Assembly: GCA_023388995.1 (NCBI GenBank)
Contig: JAEWFD010000038.1
Location: forward strand, 1 to 64,000
DNA length: 64,000 bases
Direction of reading: 5' to 3'
Source of the DNA: Bacillota bacterium
GTDB lineage: Bacteria > Bacillota_I > Bacilli_A > Erysipelotrichales > Erysipelotrichaceae
The translations under genes were made by a program, and so were the position numbers. This document shows, piece by piece, positions 16,415 through 24,541 of this stretch. Within the stretch, counting starts at the first letter, position 1. The number at the start of each line of letters is the position of its first letter. The notes beneath the pieces were generated by a model that saw nothing but the letters and a program-made list of their open reading frames with translations, searched no databases and was not told the DNA's origin.

Positions 16415-17377
16415 ATGAAACAACTTTGGCATAAACTATTTCTTGTTGTTATTGCGATCAGCTGCATCATATTTGTATTGACAGGACCTCGGCTCAGCAG
16501 CAATTATCTTTTGATTGCGGTATTTCCGTGGCACCAAATCGCTTTGCTTTTACGCACTTTATCGTTATCTGGTTCGATCGGCAACGGAGTTGCCATTGTA
16601 CTGTATCTTTTGCTATGCTCATCGCCAGTATTGATTTTACTTGGCATTCGCAAAAAACGTAAACTGGTGAACGAGGATAGTGCATTAATCATCGCAAGCA
16701 TCGTACTGTTCATTATTTTATATTATATGATTAACCCTGCTTTGGTACCCTTCCCATCAGATCGTAATTCTTTGGTATATCAAGCAGTGATCTGCGGCAT
16801 CTTGTATTCTGCTTTCCTAAGTTATTTCTTGTTGCGGGCAGTTCGTTTGCTATCAGCAGGTGATATAAAGCAATTGGGGCAATATCTCCAAATTGTATTG
16901 TTCTTCACACAAACCTATCTGCTGCTGGTAGTCTTTGGCGCCCAGTTCGGCAGTTTCTTGTATGAAATTCATACATTGCAAGCAGGGAATATAGGAAACA
17001 CACATACACTGTCCCTTAGCTATCTATTTTTGACAAGCAAGTATATATTCAATTGCTTACCGGATATCTGCAATATTATTCTGATATTCCGCATATTTTC
17101 CTTGCTTGAGGAATGGAAGAAAGATCGCTATTCACCGGAAACCGTGCAAGCATCAAAACAACTAAGCCAGTTTTGCTTAAAAGCAATCGTTTTTATCGCA
17201 ATTACCCAGCTTGGATTTAATCTGTTCCAATTGCTGCTTCAAAGTGCAATTCGCACGATTTCCATTGTACTCTATTTACCTGTCACATCATTATTATTTT
17301 TAATTGTTACATTGCTGATCAATCGATTCGTCATTGAAACGAAACAATTAAAAGATGAAAATGATCAATTTATTTGA
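16415..17377 (+). CDS. DUF2975-like multipass membrane protein
   Basis: 320 aa with about seven or eight hydrophobic segments and few charged loops. The C-terminal half, with L-P-D-I-C-N-I-I-L-I-F-R-I-F and a final L-K-D-E-N-D end, resembles DUF2975 proteins, which are normally encoded next to a small YozG-type XRE regulator as here. DUF2975 proteins are usually about 160 aa, so this one is about twice as long. GGAGGG precedes the ATG; the TTG at 16403 contains the Shine-Dalgarno and is rejected. Role unknown; the pair may be a membrane sensor or regulator. Confidence 0.65.
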   Translation: MKQLWHKLFLVVIAISCIIFVLTGPRLSSNYLLIAVFPWHQIALLLRTLSLSGSIGNGVAIVLYLLLCSSPVLILLGIRKKRKLVNEDSALIIASIVLFIILYYMINPALVPFPSDRNSLVYQAVICGILYSAFLSYFLLRAVRLLSAGDIKQLGQYLQIVLFFTQTYLLLVVFGAQFGSFLYEIHTLQAGNIGNTHTLSLSYLFLTSKYIFNCLPDICNIILIFRIFSLLEEWKKDRYSPETVQASKQLSQFCLKAIVFIAITQLGFNLFQLLLQSAIRTISIVLYLPVTSLLFLIVTLLINRFVIETKQLKDENDQFI

Positions 17378-17384
17378 GGCTCTT

Positions 17385-17615
17385 ATGGCAATTCGCGTGT
17401 ATTTAGAAGACATTCTAAAAGAAAGACAAATGACATCAAAGGAATTATGCGCCTTGGTTGGCATCACAGAGGCGAACCTTTCCATTTTGCGCAGCGGCAA
17501 AGCCAAAGGGGTTCGCTTTGGTACAATCAATAAAATCTGCTGGCATTTACAATGTGATGTTGGCGATATTTTAAAATTTGACGGAACCTTGGAGGGAAAT
17601 GACGATGAAATATAA
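17385..17615 (+). CDS. Small XRE/Cro-type regulator (YozG-like)
   Basis: 76 aa, almost all HTH: MAIRVYLEDILKERQMTSKE, then LVGITEANLSILRSGKAKGV, and CDVGDILKF. It matches the YozG-type regulators that pair with DUF2975 membrane proteins. The start ATG at 17385 has GAGG 5 nt upstream and lies 7 bp after the previous stop; the next gene starts inside its end. The target may be its own operon. Confidence 0.88.
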   Translation: MAIRVYLEDILKERQMTSKELCALVGITEANLSILRSGKAKGVRFGTINKICWHLQCDVGDILKFDGTLEGNDDEI

Positions 17616-18528
17616 AACAATGAAAATTTGGTTTGCACTTGTGCTGCTTGGCAGCTTGAGCGGTTGCCAGCTGGCAAAAAAACAAGAAAGTGCGGCGGGG
17701 CAAGATCGATTTGCAGGCTTTTATGTGACCACAGAATCACTTGATTTCGGTAAACTTGAGCAGTATAGCGCAAGCAATCCAAATAAAAAATCTGACAATC
17801 TTTCAGATGTTTCTTTTCGCTTATATGCAGATGAAGTGCAATTTACGCCCGAAGCAGAACCGCAATTTGTGTTTCCCGGAATTGAAGGCATTGCTTTTTT
17901 CACTTCTGTTTTTCCGGCCACCAGTGAGCGCGATTCCTATATTGCGACGATAGCAGGTCCGGAAATTACCAACGCTAAATTTTCTGTGCAGGCAGGCAGT
18001 GAATCAAAAACAAATTTAGAAGGCACCATTTATATCAGTCCCAACAAAAATAATAATATTTTTCATATGAATGCCGTATATCAAACTGATGACGGCAGAG
18101 TCTACTTGACTCCAGGACAAGGATTATCTTCAAGCTACATGGAGCAGGAAGGACTCACCATGACATATCATCAGACCGCTGCTTCCTCGCAGACAATCAA
18201 CGAAGAGCAAACGTCAGATACAACATTTGTGGAAGTATTCATCACCACTTTATTTCCTGCCCAAGATATAGTTTTGCTTCAAATGGATATAAACCACAAC
18301 ATGATTGCAAAGTCTTCTTACACGCCGGAAACAATGCCCGATTCCATTACATTAGATGCAAATACAGATTACTTCATAATAGAGAATCATAAGGAAGACT
18401 TGCAAGGAAATAGAATCATTACGCGCACCATTCACGGGAAAGAAACAAAAACCATTGATTGGTTTGCCAGTCAGAAGAATTATATTCTTGTGAAGCAGAC
18501 TGCAACAATAAATCGGGCTAAAAGTTGA
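17605..18528 (+). CDS. Predicted lipoprotein co-transcribed with the XRE regulator
   Basis: 307 aa. The signal peptide ends in LSGC, followed by QLAKKQ, so it is lipid-anchored. The mature part is beta-rich with no family I recognise. It overlaps the XRE gene by 11 bp and the ATG at 17605 has GGAGGG 8 nt upstream, so the three genes form one operon. It may be the output or partner of the DUF2975/XRE pair. Its first residues are shared with the lipoprotein at 13957-15177. Confidence 0.7.
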   Translation: MKYKTMKIWFALVLLGSLSGCQLAKKQESAAGQDRFAGFYVTTESLDFGKLEQYSASNPNKKSDNLSDVSFRLYADEVQFTPEAEPQFVFPGIEGIAFFTSVFPATSERDSYIATIAGPEITNAKFSVQAGSESKTNLEGTIYISPNKNNNIFHMNAVYQTDDGRVYLTPGQGLSSSYMEQEGLTMTYHQTAASSQTINEEQTSDTTFVEVFITTLFPAQDIVLLQMDINHNMIAKSSYTPETMPDSITLDANTDYFIIENHKEDLQGNRIITRTIHGKETKTIDWFASQKNYILVKQTATINRAKS

Positions 18529-18652
18529 TGGATAAATACAAAGATGCAATAAGGTGCTAAACGCACCTGACAATCCAAGCAACCAGCCAGTGTCGAAACA
18601 GCAGATTCCAATCTATGCATCAAACACAAACTATCTATAAGGAGAACTGCTT

Positions 18653-19216
18653 ATGATTCGCTTCTATTACTATCAATTGCATCCGCAGCTTTCATTCTCT
18701 GATTTTACCAGTATCATCAAGAACAATCTGTTTCTGCCGCTGGAACATGTTTCACTCTCTTCAGCAACTGGCTATTTGCTTGCGGAAGAAGCAGCAGCAT
18801 TGCACCTCGAACAATCATTGCCAAGCTTGGTTCAGGATCTTGACTATAGCATAACCTTTGTGATTTCGCATGGCGATACCGAGCTTGCACGTTACTTGCT
18901 TGCCCAAACAGATATTTTGTTCAGCAAGCATATCTGGCATGAATATGAGATCATCTTGCATCTATGGAAAAAGGGCGATCCCATTTGCCTTCGCTTGTTG
19001 AAACAGCTGTTTGCAGCGCTCACCAAAGAAGAAACAGAAACATTGCAGATTTACCTCCAATGTACGTTCAATGCTTTAAAAGCCAGCCAGCAATTATACA
19101 TCCATCGCAATACATTGCAGTATCGCTTAGCACAAATCACAGATAAAACAGGCTTGGACTTTAAAGAATATCACAATGCTCAATTGTTTTTCCTCTATCT
19201 TTCTCTCGTGAAATAA
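18653..19216 (+). CDS. Short PucR/CdaR-type HTH protein
   Basis: 187 aa. The C-terminal 45 residues (ALKASQQLYIHRNTLQYRLA, then I-T-D-K-T-G-L-D) are the PucR C-terminal HTH, as in purine and sugar-diacid regulators. The N-terminal 130 residues lack the GAF or sugar-diacid domain and only partly resemble the GGDEF-like linker domain, so it is a shortened member. AAGGAG lies 8 nt before the ATG. It ends 2 bp before a perfect palindrome at 19218-19236 that precedes the MsmX ATPase gene, so it may regulate that gene. Confidence 0.75.
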   Translation: MIRFYYYQLHPQLSFSDFTSIIKNNLFLPLEHVSLSSATGYLLAEEAAALHLEQSLPSLVQDLDYSITFVISHGDTELARYLLAQTDILFSKHIWHEYEIILHLWKKGDPICLRLLKQLFAALTKEETETLQIYLQCTFNALKASQQLYIHRNTLQYRLAQITDKTGLDFKEYHNAQLFFLYLSLVK

Positions 19217-19217
19217 C

Positions 19218-19236
19218 ATTGTGCAAATTGCACAAT
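19218..19236 (+). promoter_or_regulatory. 19-bp perfect palindrome before the sugar-ATPase gene
   Basis: ATTGTGCAA-A-TTGCACAAT. An extended -10 (TGC TATAAT, about 19255-19263) lies downstream, so the palindrome is at the -35 position. It suggests an operator for the PucR-like protein encoded just upstream. Confidence 0.65.
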
Positions 19237-19286
19237 ACCTGCCGGTAAGCACTTGCTATAATGAATGTAATATTCAGGAGGAATTT

Positions 19287-20378
19287 ATGGCAACCTTGCA
19301 GCTCAAACAAATTAACAAAATATATGACAATAAGGTACAGGCAGTATTTGACTTTAATCTAAACATCGAAGATCGGGAGTTCATTGTTTTTGTTGGCCCA
19401 TCCGGATGCGGTAAATCCACAACGTTACGGATGATTGCCGGTCTGGAAGAAATAACTTCCGGCGAATTATATATTGATGATCAGCTGATGAATGACGTTG
19501 CTCCAAAGGATCGTAATATTGCAATGGTATTTCAATCCTATGCCCTATATCCGCACATGAGTGTCTATGACAACATGGCATTTGGCTTAAAATTAAAGAA
19601 AACATCGAAGGAAGAAATTGACCGGCGTGTAAAAGAAGCAGCCCGTATCTTAGAAATTGAACCTTATTTGCTGCGTAAACCAAAGGCTCTTTCCGGCGGG
19701 CAGCGTCAACGTGTTGCTTTAGGAAGAGCAATTGTACGAAATGCAAATGTATTCTTGATGGATGAACCATTAAGTAACCTGGATGCGAAACTGCGGGTGC
19801 AAATGCGCAGCGAAATCATCAAGCTGCATGAACGCATCAATGCAACTACCATTTATGTAACGCATGACCAGACAGAAGCTATGACAATGGCCACCAGAAT
19901 CGTGGTCATGAAAGATGGCTATATTCAGCAGATCGGCACTCCCAAAGAAATCTACAATCAGCCTGCTAATATGTTTGTCGCAGGATTTGTAGGTGCACCG
20001 GCTATGAATTTTATCACAGGCAAATACCAAAATGGTGGCTTCCAGTTAGGTGAACAGAACATTGTGCTTTCCGACAGCGTAAAACAAGCATTAGCATCGT
20101 ATGAAAACAAAGAAGTCATTTTTGGGATTCGGCCTGAAGATTTGCATAGCGAGACAATTGTCGGTGAAACATTCCCTACCGCAGTGATAGCTTTTTACGT
20201 TGAGGTTTCCGAACTGCTTGGCCATGAATTTATCCTGCATGGTATTACCCAAAACAAAAAAATCATTGCCAAAGTTGCTTCCCGCGTAGATGTCCGCAAT
20301 CATGAAACAATTCAATTATCAATGGATTTAAGCAAAATTCACTTCTTCGATCCCGCCACAGAAAACTGCATTATTTAA
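19287..20378 (+). CDS. MsmX/UgpC-type sugar ABC transporter ATP-binding protein
   Basis: 363 aa cytoplasmic ATPase. Walker A GPSGCGKST (37-45), LSGGQRQRVALGRAI near 134, Walker B FLMDEPLSNLDAKLR near 155, and a C-terminal regulatory TOBE/OB domain (IFGIRPEDL). No permease or binding protein gene is nearby, as with MsmX proteins that serve several carbohydrate importers. GGAGG precedes the ATG at 19287; the longer frame from 19221 would start inside the palindrome. Its position after a PucR-like gene suggests nutrient regulation. Confidence 0.9.
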   Translation: MATLQLKQINKIYDNKVQAVFDFNLNIEDREFIVFVGPSGCGKSTTLRMIAGLEEITSGELYIDDQLMNDVAPKDRNIAMVFQSYALYPHMSVYDNMAFGLKLKKTSKEEIDRRVKEAARILEIEPYLLRKPKALSGGQRQRVALGRAIVRNANVFLMDEPLSNLDAKLRVQMRSEIIKLHERINATTIYVTHDQTEAMTMATRIVVMKDGYIQQIGTPKEIYNQPANMFVAGFVGAPAMNFITGKYQNGGFQLGEQNIVLSDSVKQALASYENKEVIFGIRPEDLHSETIVGETFPTAVIAFYVEVSELLGHEFILHGITQNKKIIAKVASRVDVRNHETIQLSMDLSKIHFFDPATENCII

Positions 20379-20416
20379 AATGAGCTCGTCGACCAGACGG
20401 GCTCATTCTCTTATTT
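20377..20416. terminator. Terminator, probably bidirectional
   Basis: AATGAGC (20379-20385) and GCTCATT (20401-20407) with an inner CGTC/GACG pairing. It follows msmX on the plus strand and the small ORF 20411-20599 on the minus strand; U-tracts are modest on both sides. Confidence 0.65.
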
Positions 20417-20599
20417 CGTATAAATCATCTTTCCATATTCATATGCCGTCCGTTCCGTTTCCGGAATCAAATACCATTCGCCGATACGGCTATATTCATA
20501 ATTATATGGCTCTTGATCTACTGCAGGATCAATATCCTCAGCAACAAGTTCGCTCTTGTAGTTCATAACATTCCAAATTCCTTTTTCTTTAACTTTCAA
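20411..20599 (-). CDS. Possible small protein with TTG start, or a gene remnant
   Basis: 62 aa with a plausible, acidic, tyrosine-rich sequence ending in YGKMIYTK. The only start in frame is TTG at 20599; the AGGAAGG upstream is about 20 nt away, too far. The frame stays open for a further 12 codons upstream without a start, so this may be the C-terminal relic of a gene. It lies 43 bp behind the LD-carboxypeptidase gene and directly before a terminator, which fits a real transcription-unit end. No family recognised. Confidence 0.35.
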   Translation of the reverse strand: MKVKEKGIWNVMNYKSELVAEDIDPAVDQEPYNYEYSRIGEWYLIPETERTAYEYGKMIYTK

Positions 20600-20641
20600 G
20601 TAACCATATATGCAATATCCCTTCCTAACCTTGCTTCAATG

Positions 20642-21724
20642 CTACATGCCAACCAGCGGCTCACAATATTGGATGCGCTTTTCATCATAATCCACTTCAA
20701 TCTCAGCACCATATGCCAAAATGCATTTTGGATGCGCATGTCCGAAATTGATATTATAGAGGATTGGAATGCCATGCTTTCCAATCACTCTAAGGCAGAC
20801 TTGCTTATATTCTTCATAATACTTTTCATCTTGCGGCTTGCCGATGAGAACTCCGCCAATTACCTCAAAAACACCACGAGTTTCGATTAGCTCCAGCAAC
20901 AATTCGAGTTCCTGGGGTGAGCGTTTCTCCTCGGAGGTTTCCAAAAATAAGATGGCACCTTGGAAACTCGCAGCTGAAGGAAAAATTTTATACTCTTCAT
21001 TTATAACAGCCTGTCTTCCGCGAAGTAAATCTCCTAAGCTTTCCAAACAACCTCCAAGCAAATGCCCTTGTACCTTGCCAGATCCGCTGATGCATTCAAA
21101 GCCGTGCTCTTCTGGCTTCATGGTTCGTTCTTTGCCAATCTCACTGCTTGCAAAAGAGTCCCGCTCCAAATACCAGATTGGACTGGACTTTATTTCATAA
21201 AGAGACTGGCCATCAAACAGCCTTTGAAACCATTCCCGTGCATAAGGAAGCATCTGACTTCCCAGCTCACCAAAATCTACTATGGCACTATGGCCATAAT
21301 AGGTACGCATTCCTAGTTTATAAAACAGCAAATGATTGATAGTAGTATCCGAATAACCGATAAATACCTTAGGTTTTTTTTGCACTAACTCCCGGAATTC
21401 CTCGTTTGCCAATAGATAGGGTATGATGCGATAAGTATCTTCGCCGCCGATTGCTGCTATAATTCCGTTTACTTGCTCATTTTGAAAAGCCCATATCAAG
21501 TCAGCTGCTCTTGCTTGCGGGTGATCTGCAATAAATGTCTCTCCATGAAGTGCATGCGGGGTATAAATGACTTGCAAGTCCAGTTCTTGCAGACGCTTTT
21601 CCATCAATTTGCGTTGTCCATCCAGTTCAGGATTGCCAAGCATACCGCTGGACAACGATATAATTGCAACGGTATCTCCTGCTTGCAGTTTCTTTGGAAT
21701 AATCAGTTTTCTATGATTGAACAT
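20642..21724 (-). CDS. LD-carboxypeptidase, peptidase family S66
   Basis: 360 aa. The S66 fold is marked by the serine nucleophile motif GYSDTT (S125), a catalytic Glu and His near the end in GHAHPK, and the AIGGEDTYR segment. The family removes the terminal D-Ala of murein tetrapeptides (LdcA) or inactivates microcin C (MccF). The LDC role in cell-wall recycling is likely but not certain. No signal peptide, so it is cytoplasmic. It lies 21 bp downstream of the WG-repeat lipoprotein gene on the same strand, so they may be co-transcribed. Confidence 0.88.
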   Translation of the reverse strand: MFNHRKLIIPKKLQAGDTVAIISLSSGMLGNPELDGQRKLMEKRLQELDLQVIYTPHALHGETFIADHPQARAADLIWAFQNEQVNGIIAAIGGEDTYRIIPYLLANEEFRELVQKKPKVFIGYSDTTINHLLFYKLGMRTYYGHSAIVDFGELGSQMLPYAREWFQRLFDGQSLYEIKSSPIWYLERDSFASSEIGKERTMKPEEHGFECISGSGKVQGHLLGGCLESLGDLLRGRQAVINEEYKIFPSAASFQGAILFLETSEEKRSPQELELLLELIETRGVFEVIGGVLIGKPQDEKYYEEYKQVCLRVIGKHGIPILYNINFGHAHPKCILAYGAEIEVDYDEKRIQYCEPLVGM

Positions 21725-21745
21725 GATGATTGCCTTTCTGTATCA

Positions 21746-23704
21746 TTATTTTCTTGTATGGATAAAACTATCTCGGTCATATGTTGGATTTTCGGAGTGC
21801 CTTAGATGCCACGGACCAATCAACGTAAAGGTATTCCGCAAAAACATTGTATCTTCATTGCTGTAAATAAAAGCGGTTGTTAATTGACCGCGATAGTTGA
21901 TAACCGCCCAATTTGGGCCTTGCCTTACAGCAGCGTAACCATGATTGCTGAATGGTCGATATTCATCATAGATGAAATCGCTTAGGATTTCACCGGATTC
22001 CAGCATCAACGCATATTTGCCATTCTTCTCAGCCGCAAAATATTGATAGGTTTGCCCATTCTCCAGTGTAACTTCTCCTATAGGAGTTACAGCATCTGCC
22101 TTTACTTGCAAATAAGGATTTAGTTTCTCATCTACAAACTGAACAACCTCATGATGAGCTAAAAATACTCCTTGAATCCCTTGGATTGTATATACCCTCA
22201 TTTGCTCTGGATCATAGCGATCCAGTAATACTTCCTGATTATTTCCCATAGCATAGTAGTTACGATCCCTTTTGTAGATTAAAATATCATGCTTCAGATC
22301 AACGTATTCCCCAAGTGTTTGCGCGTTCTTATCCTTAACATACAGCACATCTTGTTCCAATGCCAGAAATGCTTCGTTGTATAAAATCAGCGGCATTTCA
22401 TTTACAAACTGCCCTGTATAAATCTTAGTGAGATTCTTATCTAATACTTCATACCGACCTTCTGTCACGATTGCAATCAAAGAACCGACAGTCACGTTAC
22501 TGATTTCATAATTTGTAAGAGGTTTTCCAGTGCCATCAAGCAGCTGTTTTCCCAGTTTACTATCATCCCGAATCCAAATATCAGGATCGACAGTACTATT
22601 AATCCGGTCATGAGCAGCAGTGAATAAGACATTGCCCTGCAAATCGATCACATCATATTCTGTATTCCGTTTCCCAATAAAATATTTTGTATTTTTGTTG
22701 TAATCACTGCGTGATGCCTGAATGCTTTCATATTGATATGGTACCAACATGGCACCATCCAGTTGGATCCCATAACTATTATCTTGTTTCACAACGCGAT
22801 ATCCGGCGGTATGTTCCGCTTCCAAAGCCACTCTTCCGGTTATCATATCTATTGTATAGGTTTTCCCATCTTTGAAATAAGTGAAAAATGATTCCCCATA
22901 GGATTGCATGACTTCCTGTACATGATCTGCCAGCATAGTTCCATCTATCGCATAGATTGTCTGATCTATCTCATTATTTACAATCACTGCATACACACTT
23001 CTTTTTCCCGACGTCTGGGATGCAGTCATATCGACAACCCCATATACATTGCACCTTTGCAGCTTTGCATCCCATGTATGTTTTGGCTGCATGCCGGCAA
23101 TAAGCGTTCCATCCAAAGCATGCAGATTGCAATACTCCGTTCCATCTTCCTCTTGATATGTTGCGAAAAGATTGCTGGCAGCATAATAGGGAATATCGCC
23201 ATCAGCAAGCAAATACACTGGACTAACAGCATCATACCAATGCTCACTGAACATGGCTCCATCTAGTTTGATATATGCATATTTCCCACCTTTTTGCACT
23301 TGCCATAAGCCAATGGCGGAGTCATAGTTGTATGCATCATAGTTTTTCTCCAATTGGCTCAATACCTTTGAAAACGACGGATCGACATTCCAATCACGCA
23401 ATAACTCAAATCCCGTTTCTGTTTTTCCCAAATAAGAACCATCATTGGTTTGCCATAGCTGCTCGTATTTCACATCGAGCAGCAGATTCGCCTTCTGATC
23501 AATTAAGCCATACTTGCCATCCAAGGTAACCAGAAAGACATTCACTCGTGCTTCTACATCATATGTTGTGATATCATTCCATACTGACTTTACGACCCTC
23601 ATCTCTGTAATAGGCTCTTCATTGTGTTTCGGCAACACAGCATCCTTTGTACAGGCAGCAAGCACAAGCATCATCCAGCATCCCCAAAAAAACAATTTCC
23701 GCAT
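21746..23704 (-). CDS. WG-repeat lipoprotein
   Basis: 652 aa. Signal peptide with lipobox LAAC at about 15-18. The mature protein contains repeated units of the WG type, each with a K-Y-G-L-I-D or similar core: residues about 68-75, 125-130, 310, and GKYALMLESG and G-x-N-W-A-V-I-N-Y-R near the C-terminus. Such repeats build beta-propeller-like surfaces in extracellular or periplasmic proteins. Function unknown. The start at 23704 is supported by a pyrimidine-rich AGGTGG upstream. Confidence 0.8.
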   Translation of the reverse strand: MRKLFFWGCWMMLVLAACTKDAVLPKHNEEPITEMRVVKSVWNDITTYDVEARVNVFLVTLDGKYGLIDQKANLLLDVKYEQLWQTNDGSYLGKTETGFELLRDWNVDPSFSKVLSQLEKNYDAYNYDSAIGLWQVQKGGKYAYIKLDGAMFSEHWYDAVSPVYLLADGDIPYYAASNLFATYQEEDGTEYCNLHALDGTLIAGMQPKHTWDAKLQRCNVYGVVDMTASQTSGKRSVYAVIVNNEIDQTIYAIDGTMLADHVQEVMQSYGESFFTYFKDGKTYTIDMITGRVALEAEHTAGYRVVKQDNSYGIQLDGAMLVPYQYESIQASRSDYNKNTKYFIGKRNTEYDVIDLQGNVLFTAAHDRINSTVDPDIWIRDDSKLGKQLLDGTGKPLTNYEISNVTVGSLIAIVTEGRYEVLDKNLTKIYTGQFVNEMPLILYNEAFLALEQDVLYVKDKNAQTLGEYVDLKHDILIYKRDRNYYAMGNNQEVLLDRYDPEQMRVYTIQGIQGVFLAHHEVVQFVDEKLNPYLQVKADAVTPIGEVTLENGQTYQYFAAEKNGKYALMLESGEILSDFIYDEYRPFSNHGYAAVRQGPNWAVINYRGQLTTAFIYSNEDTMFLRNTFTLIGPWHLRHSENPTYDRDSFIHTRK

Positions 23705-23881
23705 AGCCTTACCCCACCTTTTTTATAATCATATCATACTATGATAAGATATTTCTGCTATATTTCATGCTCTATCTATCATCAGATTATTTTATTTTAC
23801 AACCTTACGTTCAGGAATCATTACCTGTTGCTGCAATTGAAAATTTGCGCAGAATAAGATGCACAAATAGAGAAAAAATGG

Positions 23882-23910
23882 TTGCTTTTTTCACCAATCC
23901 CTAATATAAT
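23882..23910 (+). promoter_or_regulatory. Promoter of the tRNA-Cys/tRNA-Leu pair
   Basis: TTGCTT (23882-23887), 17-bp spacer, TATAAT (23905-23910), 21 bp before tRNA-Cys. Confidence 0.85.
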
Positions 23911-23931
23911 AGATAAGCAATGCCAAATTAA

Positions 23932-24005
23932 GGTACCTTAGCCAAGTGGTAAGGCAATAGACTGCAACTCTGTGATCATCGGTTCAAGTCCGATAGGTAC
24001 CTCCA
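23932..24005 (+). tRNA. tRNA-Cys (GCA)
   Basis: 74 nt; loop CTGCAAC; acceptor GGTACCT pairs with AGGTACC; discriminator U and encoded CCA. Confidence 0.95.
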
Positions 24006-24006
24006 A

Positions 24007-24093
24007 GGGGTTATGGCGGAATAGGCAGACGCAACGGACTTAAAATCCGTTGGTGGCAACACCGTGCGGGTTCAAGTCCCGCTAACCCCACCA
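24007..24093 (+). tRNA. tRNA-Leu (UAA)
   Basis: 87 nt class II tRNA; anticodon loop CTTAAAA; acceptor GGGGTTA; encoded CCA. One base after tRNA-Cys. Confidence 0.95.
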
Positions 24094-24105
24094 ATCAAGG
24101 TGATG

Positions 24106-24134
24106 AAACTCAGCATAAATTGCTGAGTTTTTTA
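24106..24134 (+). terminator. Terminator of the tRNA-Cys/Leu unit
   Basis: AAACTCAGCA (24106-24115) and TGCTGAGTTT (24121-24130), then TTTT. Confidence 0.9.
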
Positions 24135-24225
24135 TTTCATAAACTTGATTTGCATCTTACTGGTGTAATGAGTCAAACAACAGTATCATATATAATATAA
24201 AGTCACAACTACCGGAGGATTCTTC

Positions 24226-24477
24226 ATGAAAACAAAAAGATGCTGTTTAAATACCCTGCTGACACTCAGTCTGCTATCTATGGTGATTGGTGTAATGATA
24301 CTCATTTCATCTCCGCAGGCAAACTTGATTGGGCTGCTCTTTTTAGGCATTTCTATTTGCATGATGATAGTCGCACTCCCCTTTGCAATTGCTATGGTTG
24401 CAAAGCAAGGAAAGCAGGAGAAGGATTTGATAAACAAATGGAATGAGGAATTCGCCACGACAAAAAAGGCGGAATAA
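24226..24477 (+). CDS. Small two-helix membrane protein
   Basis: 83 aa: a basic N-terminus, two hydrophobic helices at about 9-28 and 34-57, and a charged cytoplasmic tail. GGAGG lies 8 nt before the ATG and a TATAAT-like -10 is near 24191. It is followed by a strong terminator and so is a separate unit. Function unknown. Confidence 0.6.
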   Translation: MKTKRCCLNTLLTLSLLSMVIGVMILISSPQANLIGLLFLGISICMMIVALPFAIAMVAKQGKQEKDLINKWNEEFATTKKAE

Positions 24478-24511
24478 CATGCAAGTTGCATGAAACTCAG
24501 CAAGGCTACAA

Positions 24512-24540
24512 TAAAAGCAGGCATCTGCCTGCTTTGTCGT
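24512..24540. terminator. Bidirectional terminator between the small membrane gene and secA
   Basis: AAAGCAGGCA (24514-24523) and TGCCTGCTTT (24526-24535) form a perfect 10-bp stem with T-tracts on either strand. Confidence 0.88.
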
Positions 24541-24541
24541 T

